A stretch of DNA of 64,000 bases. Source: Membranipora membranacea. Its lineage: Eukaryota > Bryozoa > Gymnolaemata > Cheilostomatida > Membraniporidae. Below are positions 23,106 to 35,087 of the stretch, in pieces (the stretch's first letter is position 1; each line of letters starts with the position of its first letter). Where the stretch lies: NCBI GenBank assembly GCA_914767715.1, contig OU612071.1:26287681-26351680 (forward strand), given 5' to 3'. Under the pieces are notes generated by a model. It was given only the letters and a program-made list of their open reading frames with translations, was not told the origin of the DNA and did no database searches. Made by a program: the position numbers and the translations under genes.

Positions 23106-24371
23106 TCACATCTCACAAATGGAAGGCAACTCCCATGAACATGCAGAAGCATTCCATTTATAAAGGCCAAAATGGTTGATAGCAAGACAATCTTCACGTG
23201 CTCCCGCATGATTTGGTTCTCCCTCTTCCCATCCAGTAGTAGAGTTAATTTTCGCTTTGAGGTGACCATCCCATATCCACATTCCGTAAAAGGAGTTACC
23301 ACCAATCCATGTGTGGTCAGGTTTGGAAGGTTCTGGAATAGAAACAATAAGTCGATTAAAAGATATTGTACAGTTAATACTAGTTTGTTGAAACTAAATA
23401 TGGAGAAAAGAACCTAAACAAGGTGGCTGGGGTTCTATCAAGTTATCAGCATCAAACTTGATGAACATCTATTGAAATCACACAAGGAGGTCAAAAAGAA
23501 ATTTAAGAAACTAGAATTTTTCAGATTTTGTTGGCTACCCGCTGGAGAAATGTGAGACAGATTGTCTGTTCTTTTGAAGAGTCACCAGTTTCGATGTTGC
23601 TATTGGTAACATAAGAGGCTGATGTTACAGGCTTCAAAAGAAAACTATTAACCTTAATTTGACACGAATCATATTCTCTTTGAACTCATCTATTGGTTAA
23701 ACATTTGAAATAAGTATATACTGTGCACAGTTTTCACAAAAATTGCATAGACATTGTATATTATATCTTAGTTTGCAACTTACTATCTTGGTACACAATC
23801 CCTTGCAGAAAGAAGTTCTTATCTTCTAACTCAGCAGTGGCTAGCTTTCCACCCAATTCACGGCAGGCTTTTTGTGCATCTTCATAGTTCAGTAAGTTTG
23901 TATTGTACTGCATACATGTATCTGACTGTATATAGTGGTACAATCCTTCCGGGCAACGGGCCGCAGTGCATAGACCTGTAATTGACACTATGAGGGTTAG
24001 CTGTACAATTTGGCTTAGAAAAAAAGGTATGTTTACCAACTATAAGATGCAATCAATTTTGTTTTCATCAGTTATACCATATAATTTCGAATTTGGGACT
24101 GCTTCACTTTGTTGAGAAGATGTGAGTGACTTTACGTGACAACAGAATGCCGTTGAAACAACTTGATTCCATGAAAGGTAATACTCCATTCATTTTGTTT
24201 GACAAAAAATGAAATCAATAATCATAATGTCAGGAATATTTTACAAGCAGCAATAAACTTATGCAGTGGATGTTATCTGATCATATTCAGATTGAAAATT
24301 ACACAAGACAACTTACCTGTGAAAGAAATGGCCGCAACGGCAACAAACAGAGTAACTCCGATGGAATTCAT
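23106..24371 (-). CDS. Secreted C-type lectin-like protein, 157 aa, three exons
   Basis: Exons on the minus strand are 24371-24317, 23975-23784 and 23332-23106, all with GT/AG introns and consistent phases (1, 1). Exon 1 is almost exactly a signal peptide (MNSIGVTLFVAVAAISFT). The rest is one long-form C-type lectin domain, residues about 26-155. Inferred disulfides are Cys26-Cys39, Cys56-Cys155 and Cys131-Cys147. Conserved landmarks are AQKACRELGGKLAT (52-65), WIGG (91-94), GEPN (120-123) and REDC (128-131). EPN is the Ca2+ and mannose-type signature. The usual WND is WNA (142-144), so one calcium ligand is missing and sugar binding is uncertain. Likely role: soluble carbohydrate or particle recognition outside the cell. 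An ATG-initiated frame at 24039 runs through the intron and is not the true start. A TATA box lies 57-63 bp upstream. Confidence 0.92.
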
Positions 24372-24427
24372 GATCAACAAACTGTTAACTGTTATCTCAT
24401 AGTGTAGGAATACACAACAACCTACAC

Positions 24428-24434
24428 TTTTATA
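24428..24434 (-). promoter_or_regulatory. TATA box of the lectin gene
   Basis: TATAAAA on the minus strand, ending 57 bp before the ATG at 24371. This places a likely transcription start near 24400-24405. An altered copy, GCAGTAAAAGGTGTAG, sits ahead of the lectin pseudogene near 31020. Confidence 0.6.
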
Positions 24435-25067
24435 CTGCATTTGTGGCCGAAGTGCTATCAGCCTAGTTCTGATTGGTTGGCCGACTAGTTGAATGATTGA
24501 TTTAATGCTCGGCTCCGCCTTTCAGTTCCAAATATTCAGTTACACTGCTCTGGTTAATACATTATCACTCGCTGTTAGCAGGTGGTTGAGGAGGAATCAA
24601 TGTGTTGTCATGTGAGGGCATCTGTTAATGATCACGCTGTCAATAACATTCCCATGCACCGATGCAACTTCACTGTGGTAAATTAGCAAACAAGTGAGAG
24701 TCCTTAGGTCAAACTTTCCTCATCTAAACTGTGCCTATGGCAAAAAATGACTCACAATACAAAAATTCATCCCCAAGAAAAGACCTTGTGATTATATTGT
24801 GGACATCAATATCATACACTAGAGCTTGGCTAAATCAGAGACATTGCCTCAAATTAACCGAACTTAAGTCATTTATACTTTGACTTAGCACTATACAGAA
24901 AAGTTTGTCAATTAAACACAACCCCATATACCATATAGAGCAACATATCATAGTATAATAATAACGATAGTAATAACTTTGGCACACACAATTGGTTTAT
25001 AAGTTGATACAAATCCCAAACTCAAACAAATATAATAAAACTTCGAACTATAGCAAACTTTTCATTC
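24435..25067. other. Lectin upstream region; inverted copy at 30.8-31.0 kb
   Basis: Bases 24435-24650, read on the minus strand, match 30815-31020 on the plus strand, including CTCAACCACCTGCTAACAGC, ACCAGAGCAGTGTAACTGAA and GAAAGGCGGAGC. This is shared promoter DNA of the intact and the broken lectin copies. The remainder to 25067 shows no recognised feature. Confidence 0.7.
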
Positions 25068-28000
25068 ATGTGGTGGCTAAGGGTGTCTTGTCCAGAGCTG
25101 CTTTACTTTCAGTCGTTGTAGGAAGCATAGTTACATCCCTTAATGGGATATTTTGATTCTAAATCGAGCAAACATAGTAGAGTACCCTGAGATGTTCACC
25201 TGTCACATACACACTGACTAATCGATGGGAAGCCTTGAGTTAGCATCATACTCTAAGTTATGTCTGAGTTGAGCACCATCTTATGCTCATCACTCTAATG
25301 GCTCACATCGCTCATAACTGTCAAGGCTTCTAAGTTCATAGGCTTCTCATATTTATAGAATTTACCTAACGCTGTTTGAAGAATTTTGGCCCGATCATAA
25401 CCGACCAAAATCAAGAAAAAAAAACTCTTATACCTCACAACACTGGGCTAACATCTATTTAGACGAAGCAAGAGCACTTAAATGAGCCCACACAGGCATT
25501 GTCCATGACTTTAAGGTTTCCAGGTTATAAGTTTCTCACTTTGACAATTTACTAAACATTATCTGATATTACATGCTGAAAAGTTTTAGGGATAGAAAGG
25601 CAGAATATGATGAGACAAAAGAGGTCTCTATGGAGCTCACATTTGTATGATCTGCTTCCGACTAGCAAGCCGAATCACAAGTCATAGTGGGACTCGAAAA
25701 TAGTGGTAGGTATGCAGGTCCAACGTGACAATAATTATCATGGTACACCTGTTAGATGGCTGGTGATATCAATATTATCTTTTCAAATTTCCCTGTGTAG
25801 CACTCAATCTGTTTCATTAAAGTCCCAATTAGTTTTAGAGTAGATTCAGGGAATAAGACTAAGAGTTAGAACATTTATGATTCCCAATTTGAGGTTAACT
25901 GGTCATATGCTCTACAACCTTTGGTATCAAATGGTCCTCTGAAAAAAGGGCTTGTTTTGCACTTTGTACCATCCTCACCATCACATTTTAATTCCAATAT
26001 TATCTATTTCATGTGAACACCAAGCATATGGGGATGGTACAAATTCAATGAAATCAAGCCTTTGTTGCCAATTTTCTCCTTTTTTTGCTCATTAATTACT
26101 TTAAAATGTTTGTATTCAACAGAATTGCCGCAGCTGGTGTTTTCAGATCAAACAAATTTCATCTGTCATGAAAGGGTTGGATGGTACAAAATCATGTAAA
26201 TCATGCCTTTGTCATATTAATATCCAAGCATCGAGCATCATACAGCCATAATAGGTAAGATGCAATTTTGGTCTATGGCAATGGACTTTGAGACCAGTTG
26301 TCTATAGTTATCTAAATTGTTTTTGAGTCGGCTCTCATCAAGTATTACTGATAGGGGGAAAGGAAACTTGTGGCGCACACTGCCTTGCCAATTCAATAAT
26401 TTAATTTCGCAATTTAGTATGCGTCATGGTTAGGCATCATAAGCTTGATGCAAAACCATCAGACTGTGTAATTTAATCGAAAAGACTGACAGTGAAGCTG
26501 ACATTATAAGGTTAGCTGGTATCTGTCCTACCAGAGAAGGCTTGTAGCTGAAAATAAGGCTATGGCATGTCCTTTGTTTTGGACTCACACATAATTACTA
26601 GTTTTAAAAGTTGCTACAAATCCCAAACTCAGATACTGCTAACTGGGAAAGTTTTCATTATATAACATGGGGTTATAAAATCATCTCTTAGCTATGCTGG
26701 TCATCCTTTGCAATTGGAAATGTTTAATGACAAACTGGCTGCAGGTTTTCAGCTTTCTTCATTGGGTCTTGCAACCACAGTAAAAATTAAATTTGAATTA
26801 AGGCGTTTCCACTATGTTGAATTAGGAAATTAGTCATCTATCAATACATAAAACTTCAAACTATACCAAACATATCATTCATGTGGTGGCTAAGGGTGTC
26901 TTGTCCAGAGCTGCTTTACTTTCAGTCGTTTTAGGAATCATAGTTACATCCCTTAATGGGATATTTTGATTCTAAATCGAGCAAACATAGGAGGGTACCC
27001 TGAGACGTTCACCTGTCACATACACACTGACTAATCAATGAGAAGCCTTGAGTTAGTATCACACTGTCAAGGCTACTAAGTTCATAGGCTTCTCATATTT
27101 ATAGAATTTACCTAACGCTGTTTGAAGAGTTTTGGTCCGATCATAACCTATCAAAATCAAGAAAAGAAAAACTTAAATTAGCCCACACAGGCATCGCCCA
27201 TGACTTTTAGGTTTCCAGGTTATAAGTTTCTCACTTTGACAATTTACTAAACAATATCTGATATTACATGCTGAAAAGTTTTGGGATAGAGAGGCAGAAT
27301 ATGATGAGACAAAAGAGGTCTCTATGGAGCTCACATTTGTATGGTCTGCTTCCGACTAGCGAGCCGAATCACAGGTCATAGTGGAACCGTGGAAAATAGT
27401 GGTAGGTATGCAGGTCCAACGTGACTATAATTATCATGGTACACCTGTTAGATGGCTGGTGATATCAATATTATTCTTTTCAAATTTCCCTGTGTAGCAC
27501 TCAATCTGTTTCATTAAAGTCCCAATTAGTTTTAGAGTAGATTAAGGGAATAAGACTAAGAGTTAGAACATTTATGATTGCCAATTTGAGGTTAACTGGT
27601 GATATGCTCTACAAACTTAGGTATCAAATGGTCCTCTGAAACAAGGGCTATGTTTTGCACTTTTGTACCATCCTCACCATCACATTTTGATTCCAATATT
27701 TTCTATTTCAAGTGAACACCGAGCATATGGGGATGGTACAAATTCAATGAAATCAAGCCTTTGTTGCCAATTTTCTCCTTTTTTTGCTCATTAATTACTT
27801 TAAAAGGTTTGTATTCAACAAAATTGCCGCAGCTGGTGTTTTCAGTTCAAACAAATTTCATCAGTCATGAAAGGGTTGAATGGTACAAAATCATGTAAAT
27901 CATGCGTTTGTCATATCAATATCCCAGCATCAAGCATCAGGCAGCCATGAGATGTAATTTTGGTCTATGGCAATGCACTTTGAGACCAGTTTTTTATAGT

Positions 28001-30520
28001 TATCTAGATTGTTTTTGAGTTGGCTCATCAAAAATTACTATATGGGGGAAAGGAAACTTGTGGCGCACACTGCCTTGCCAATTCAATAATTTAATTTCGC
28101 AATTTAGTATGCGTCATGGTTAGGCATCATAAGCTTGATGCAAAACCATCAGACTGTGTAATTTAATCGAAAAGACTGACTGTGAAGCTGACATTATAAG
28201 GTTAGCTGGTATCTGTCCTACCAGAGAAGGCTTGTAGCTGAAAATAAGGCTATGGCATGTCCTTTGTTTTGGACTCACACATAATTACTAGTTTTAAAAG
28301 TTGATACAAATCCCAAACTCAGATACTGCTAACTGGGAAAGTTTTCATTATATAACATGGGGTTATAAAATCATCTCTTAGCTATGCTGGTCATCCTTTG
28401 CAATTGGAAATGTTTAATGACAAACTGGCTGCAGGTTTTCAGCTTTCTTCATTGGGTCTTGCAACCACAGTAAAAATTAAATTTGAATTAAGGCGTTTCC
28501 ACTATGTTGAATTAGGAAATTAGTCATCTATCAATACATAAAACTTCAAACTATACCAAGCATATCATTCATGTGGTGGCTAAGGGTGTCTTGTCCAGAG
28601 ATGCTTTACTTTCAGTCGTTTTAGGAATCATAGTTACATCCCTTAATGGGATATTTTGATTCTAAATCGAGCAAACATAGGAGGGTACCCTGAGACGTTC
28701 ACCTGTCACATACACACTGACTAATCAATGAGAAGCCTTGAGTTAGCATCACACTGTCAAGGCTACTAAGTTCATAGGCTTCCCATATTTATAGAATTTA
28801 CCTAACGCTGTTTGAAGAGTTTTGGTCTGATCATAACCTATCAAAATCAAGAAAAGAAAAACTCTTATACCTCACAATATTGGGCTTACATCTACTGAGA
28901 CGAAGCAAGAGCACTTAAATTAGCCCACACAGGCATCGCCCATGACTTTTAGGTTTCCAGGTTATAAGTTTCTCACTTTGACAATTTACTAAACAATATC
29001 TGATATTACATGCTGAAAAGTTTTAGGGATAGAAAGGCAGAATATGATGAGACAAAAGAGGTCTCTATGGAGCTCACATTTGTATGGTCTGCTTCCGACT
29101 AGCAAGCCGAATCACAGGTCATAGTGGAACCGTGGAAAATAGTGGTAGGTATGCAGGTCCAACGTGACTATAATTATCATGGTACACCTGTTAGATGGCT
29201 GGTGATATCAATATTATTCTTTTCAAATTTCCCTGTGTAGCACTCAATCTGTTTCATTAAAGTCCCAATTAGTTTTAGAGTAGATTCAGGGAATAAGACT
29301 AAGAGTTAGAACATTTATGATTGCCAATTTGAGGTTAACTGGTGATATGCTCTACAAACTTAGGTATCAAATGGTCCTCTGAAACAAGGGCTATAATTTG
29401 CACTTTTGTACCATCCTCACCATCACATTTTAATTCCAATATTTTCTATTTCAAGTGAACACCGAGCATATGGGCATGGTACAAATTCAATGAAATCAAG
29501 CCTTTGTTGCCAATTTTCTCCTTTTTTTGCTCATTAATTACTTTAAAAGGTTTGTATTCAACAAAATTGCCGCAGCTGGTGTTTTTAGTTCAAACAAATT
29601 TCATCAGTCATGAAAGGGTTGAATGGTACAAAATCATGTAAATCATGCCTTTGTCATATCAATATCCCAGCATCAAGCATCAGGCAGCCATAATAGGTGA
29701 GATGTAATTTTGGTCTATGGCAATGGACTTTGAGACCAGTTGTCTATAGTTATCTAAATTGTTTTTGAGTTGGCTCTCATCAAGTATTACTGATAGGGGG
29801 AAAGGAAACTTGTGCCGTACACTGCCTGGCCAATTCAATAATTTATTTTCGCATTTTAGTATACGTCATGGTTAGGCATCATAAGCTTGATGCAAAACCA
29901 TCAGGCTGTGTAATTTAATCGAAAAAGACTAAAAGTGAAGCTGACATTAAAAGGTTAGCTGGTATCTGTCCTGCCAGAGAAGGCTTGTAGCTGAAAATAA
30001 GGCTATGGCATGGCCTTTGTTTTGGACTCACACATAATTCTGGGAATAATATTACATTTATTTGGAGCCAATAAAAACCAGGTTCTGATGGTACTAATTT
30101 GATTAAAATATGCCTTTGTCATCTGCTTTCAACTCATTATTTTAACTGATCATTAATCCTACATTTCTTTGATCTAAACAGATGCTATGCAATCACTCAG
30201 AATACGAACCTAACACCAATATATAGTTAGGCAAAACTATAACCATTCTACAAGCAATTCCAGGCAAGTTTTTCATCTAGTTAACGTTATATGTTCTTCT
30301 CAAGTTAATAAATGTGAAATTTGATTATGTGTGCATTCTGAGACTCAAACTTGTTTCTTACGCATAATTTGCCTGGACTGTTCAGACTTGGTTGGCACAA
30401 ATCTTCAAAGTCGATTCGGTAGCATGATAGGTAGATGGAGATTTTTATTGGTACCGTGTTCGGTACTCTGTTCTCATTATCAAGAATTCCTGGTTACTAG
30501 GCTGTGTGTATGTGATGGTT
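25068..30520 (+). repeat. Three direct repeats of 1.7-1.95 kb, non-coding
   Basis: The anchor ATGTGGTGGCTAAGGGTGTC begins at 25068, 26881 and 28571, giving steps of 1,813 and 1,690 bp. Units contain the same ordered blocks (for example GAGGTCTCTATGGAGCTCAC and AAGGAAACTTGTG). Units 2 and 3 are the most alike; unit 2 lacks a stretch near 27165 that units 1 and 3 keep. Unit 3 continues into sequence that matches the flank of the foldback insertion. No conserved frame is visible, so this is repeat DNA rather than a gene family. Confidence 0.9.
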
Positions 30521-30789
30521 GAAGGGTATCGGGGTACTATCACTTTAGAATCAGAATGTCACATTTCTCAGATGTCATCACGCTCCCTGCCATGACTAAC
30601 GACTGAAATTGAAGCAGCTGCAGACACTCAATTTACACCACATATATGATCTGCTAGGTCAAGTCTGAAGAATTATTACATGGATAGAGGACTTATTTCC
30701 TAAATCAATGAAGTGAAATTGCTTTACATCAATTAGAAATAGTTTTAATAGTCATTGCAAGGCTGGTGTGTCAAGAATCAATGAACAAT

Positions 30790-31360
30790 TTCAAAGACAT
30801 GAAGCCAACATTTCTCTGAATGTGAGTGTGATCATTAACAGATGCTCTCACACCACAGCTCACACTGACTCCCCTCAACCACCTGCTAACAGCAAATGAT
30901 AACATATCAACCAGAGCAGTGTAACTGAATGATTGGTGATGAAAGGCGGAGCTAAGCATTAACCTGATCATGCAACCAGCCAATCAGAACTAAGACCATA
31001 AAAGCTCAGCCACAGATGCAGTAAAAGGTGTAGAATGTCATGTTTACCAGTTACAAGTTACCGGTTTGTTGATCATGAGTTTCCTAAAGAGTAACTCAGT
31101 TCCTTGCTGTTGTGTCAATTCTATTCACATAGAGGTAATTTCTTACATGATCATTTCATTCTGACAGTGGTCACATAATATCCAATGCATAAGTAGATTG
31201 CTGTTGTTATAATGGATGAACCAATGATTAGTAGCTCTTCTCATAGATGGTATTCATACTATTTCGGGGCTTCTTTGTTTCAATTACAGGCCTATGCACT
31301 GCTGCCCGCCGTTGCCCGGGAAGGATGGAATCACTATAACTAGTCAGAATCATCTTCCTA
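30790..31360 (+). pseudogene. Lectin gene fragment: promoter, exon 1 and exon 2 start, decayed
   Basis: The promoter block at 30815-31020 and the leader GGTTTGTTGATCATGA match the intact lectin gene in opposite orientation. The exon 1 equivalent starts at the ATG at 31075 but lacks the signal-peptide coding and GTAAGT donor pattern. The exon 2 equivalent keeps its acceptor (TTTCAATTACAG, ending 31289) and begins CCTATGCACTGC. Small insertions then break the frame, and a stop follows within about 20 codons. Exon 3 (the ligand-binding half) is absent. It is a broken relative left by an inverted duplication. Confidence 0.75.
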
Positions 31361-32048
31361 AGATCGATTGTGTATCAAGATGGCAAGTTGTGAACAATGA
31401 TGCCTTTTCAATTACTAATACCAATGAGTTATTTGTATAAAACTGTATATATCCTTATTGTCGTTGTCATTCTCATTCAAAAGTGATTTATAACTGCAAC
31501 AAGTCGAGGATGGGCTGTGTTGGAGGTTTTTTATTATGTGGCTCACATAGCTACTGTGAACAACAAATAACCTGTTCCGCCCAATTACATTAATTTATTT
31601 AACTGAAAATCGGCAACTATTATAAAAAAACGCATATGACCTCTCTCACTGTATTATTCAGTTAAGTTAGGTTATGTAACTCACCAGTGGTCCCTAGTTA
31701 TTATTAACATTATGTTTAATGTCTGACAATGCATAATTCACTGGTTTAGATAATCGATGTTGGACACATTGTGATTGATAGGGCAATTAACAAGACACTA
31801 TCTAGATCTGACATAAATTTGTTGTCATTATTGCTTAGTTTAAACTCTCATCATTCTCCTAATTAACTTACTATGACGTCATTTGTTGATTTTCCAGTGG
31901 TCCAACCCACTTGGGAGTCTAAAATTTGTTCACAAACAATACACACAGGATACACAACTCTTGTAAACAATTTATATCCATCCTAAATTCTATGCAGACA
32001 GTATTATCTTACCACTCAAACTTTGGCCTGTCGAAATGAGACTAGACT
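31361..32048. other. No gene seen; block shared in inverted form with 62.74-62.86 kb
   Basis: Within 31660-31795, TGTAACTCACC.GTGGTCC and ACACA.TGTGATTGATAGGGCAAT occur in the same order as on the minus strand of 62862-62738. An AG preceded by TATT(A/T)TTC lies just before the first block in both, like a splice acceptor. The block is otherwise unrecognised. Base 32048 is the last base before duplication copy 2. Confidence 0.4.
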
Positions 32049-32320
32049 AGGCCAAGTACTCTGAAAAAGAGGATTCATTCTGGCGACCATTTCACTGCAA
32101 AGTCTGCAATAAGGTGTTCAGCCAGGCAGCCAACCTCAAAGCTTGAGAGAAGCCATTTGCATGCTCTACATGTCACAAAACTTTCTCTAAGAGTGAGAGT
32201 GTGACAACTAACATTCGGACACCATCTGGCAGCAGGCCCTACAAGTGCCTAATATGACACAAAGGCTTCATCCACACTTACTGAGCAACCATAAATCGGC
32301 ATTGGTGAAAAGTCATGTGA
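32049..32320 (+). pseudogene. C2H2 zinc-finger gene fragment, broken (copy 2)
   Basis: Same frameshift and stops as at 1-270, with a few substitutions. The homology between copies begins right at this fragment in this window. Bases just before 32049 do not continue an obvious finger. Confidence 0.75.
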
Positions 32321-34076
32321 GTGCACTTTTTTTTTCATGAGCTTCAGTCATTCAGGTAACCCGAAGTGACGCATGAAAAGTACACAAGCATCACAAAATC
32401 ACGATTCTCCAGCCTCCTCCTCTTCATCTCAGTTACCAAAACTAAAAATATGCTGGCTGTCGAAATCAGCCTCAGGCATTTACAAGTATGAAGGTTTTGA
32501 CATAGAATAGTTATTAGTAACTGTTTGGGTTGGTGATTTTTTCACAGATTCAGCAAGATATCTGCTTAGGTAACGACAAAATGTAGTCTTAACTCAGTGC
32601 AAAGGCAGCAATAGCACACATTGTGATTATTTGAATATTATACCTGAGATTATTAATCATCATTAAGGTGCCAAAACATAATTCTTAAGATTGGTATTAT
32701 TTTGTGATCATTGTTGGCAAAGTTTTCCATGGTTTTTAAGCGCACACCTGTTCATTATTGACTCAGTAAAAATTCTGCACATACAATAGATCTTTCAATC
32801 ATAAAAGCCTCGAACAACAGCTGATGTGTGGGGAAATTAGTTCTATCAGATAGCTTTCAACACCCAAACATAATGCAGATAGAAGGTACAAATGCAGTCA
32901 TTAAAATGGCAGATAGGTGATCTGTCCCTTTCGGAATGATTCTAAATGTATCTACCCTTGAGATGGAACAGCCGGCAATAGGGGAGAAATTTGACAATAG
33001 GGGGGACAGTTTACATTAGTTGGGACAGTAGTTTACTATTTATTAGGATGGACAAATTAGAATAAGAATTATAAAAATGAAGATAGAACCAGTATTCTAA
33101 ATTTCAAATCAAAACCAAGACACTAGAAATAATCATTTATACAGAGTTGCCCACTTTTTCAATAGGAAGGGGTAACTCCAAACGTAACTGAACATTATCA
33201 ACAATAGGCGAGAGAGAGGTGCTGATCTGTTTGGTCCCGGGGTTTTGTCTCTAGCAGATTGAATATCCAACCATAACACAGCAGCAAACGCTTTCTGTAG
33301 ACCAGACACCATCAAAATGAGCAAATAAACAAAAGGAGGAATATTTTTTATCTGGCTATATATCAGAAGGTTTTGCGCATTTTCCGTCCTTGAAACCTTA
33401 CAATAAAAAATATGTAATTTGAGACTTTGTTGGATTTAATGTGGTAGTAAGAGGATTAATGACCTTAGTCCTTAAGTAATGAGTATAATAACCTTCAAGA
33501 GAAGCCTGTTGATACTATTGTAAAACAGTCTATTGTCATTTTACAAGTCGGAGTGAAATTAAGCTCTTTTGAAGCATTTTTTACAGAAAATTTAGTCATC
33601 ATGGCGAGGAGCATGGAAAAATGATTAAGAATGGATATTAAAGTTGACAGTACAATGGAGAAATCTTGAGTGTGTAGTACCGTTTTTTCATTATAACAAA
33701 TAATATTCTCTTAGTTGCAGCGAGTGGTGCATTTTACTTTCGTCCAATCAGACCTAATGAGATCGATAAGAACTCGAAGACCTTCCATACATGAAAGAAA
33801 TTTTTTTATTAAAACAGACACATAAACACTGTTACATATGTTAGCATGTATTACATACTGCGTGGATAAATTGGTACTACGTATAATCATTCTTATACTA
33901 TATACTTATATTCTATTTTCTTTGATATGTTAGGAAAGTCAACTGTTTTCAATGCTTCGTACAAAAATAAAATGAAATTTAAATTATTTTGAATAGTTTT
34001 CAATCATTGCAATTTTAAATCTAAAGGTCACCATACAGTCAGTTAATAAATATAACAGATAACTAGTCATACTCAC

Positions 34077-35087
34077 TTATACAGCAGCCATTAAATGGAA
34101 AATGTCTCTCACAGCATCTGGTATGCTGATCCGCTCTACATACTGGTGTCTCCATTCTATAGGCTGTTGTATAAGTGCTGCACAGGCGTATGGTCTGAAA
34201 AACAGTACAAACAATAGGTATAATCTAATATAGTCATATAAGGGGAATCAAAACTCAAATTATATAGCCACAACATTTTCTGCCGTCACACCTAAACTTT
34301 TCAAATCAAATCGGCATTTTTTTTAACCACCTGCATACCAGCAAACATTGTCAATTTTGTTTGGTGTATGATCTATCTACCTGGTCACAGTTCTGCTTCT
34401 TGTTGTGGTGCGTCAAAAGCTGGAAGTCCTGTAGTATTCTCTCACCATGTAGTTACAAGTCAAGTGAACTTGTTTAGAGTAGGACACCGAGCGGGGTGTA
34501 AGAGGAACTCCACAACACCAGGCTCAACATTTAGTGTTGGCTGCCCCATCACTAAAATTGAACAATTATCATAAAGAAAAATGAAAATTCAAAAATTGGA
34601 AAAATGGAACAGTCTAGTCAATGCTCACAGATGGTCTCTTGCATCAAAAATTGACCTGTCATGAGAAAATATTGAGAGAGTGCAATATAAAATGGTAATA
34701 AATTGAGAGATGAATATGGAATGATGCGAAAAATAAGCTAATAAACAATTTACAGTGGAAGGTAGTGTGTTGGAGCTTTACTCACTATGAAGCAATAGGA
34801 TAGAATCGAGCTGCTGATATAGATCTGGTGGATGATGTGGAAGTCACTCCTGAATCATCCTGCACTGTTTGTATCATATAATCCTTCAAATAAAGAATAT
34901 TATTTCAATCCATCCCCATTTCTTTAAAATCAAGTTTGTGTTATTGTTGATCTTCATGTCACCTAAACAACTGATAACATACCATTGAGATGATGATATG
35001 AGATAAACACCTACCTTATACACTTGAGGGAGCGAGTTTAAAGATATGAGAGCTGCAGCACTGGACAATAACTCAGCAACGGCTGCT
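34077..35087 (-). pseudogene. Multi-exon gene of unknown family, disabled (copy 2)
   Basis: Blocks at about 35087-35015, 34883-34786, 34551-34381 and 34194-34077 match those at 2029-3040. Copy 2 has extra damage: a TGA at 34444-34442 replacing a Ser codon, and a 2-bp insertion in the last block that shifts its frame. It shares the TGA at 34387-34385. The 3-bp shortening in the first block is in frame. See copy 1 for the protein-like segments. Confidence 0.4.

Noticed and set aside
22997-23347. 116-codon minus-strand frame overlapping lectin exon 3
   Set aside because: It is a shifted frame over the exon; the other frame gives the recognisable WIGG...GEPN...SICEM lectin end.
23761-24039. ATG-initiated minus-strand frame with a hydrophobic start before the lectin domain
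   Set aside because: Its first 22 codons are intron 1. A strong acceptor (TCAATTACAG) precedes base 23975, and a separate exon at 24371-24317 supplies a better signal peptide in phase.
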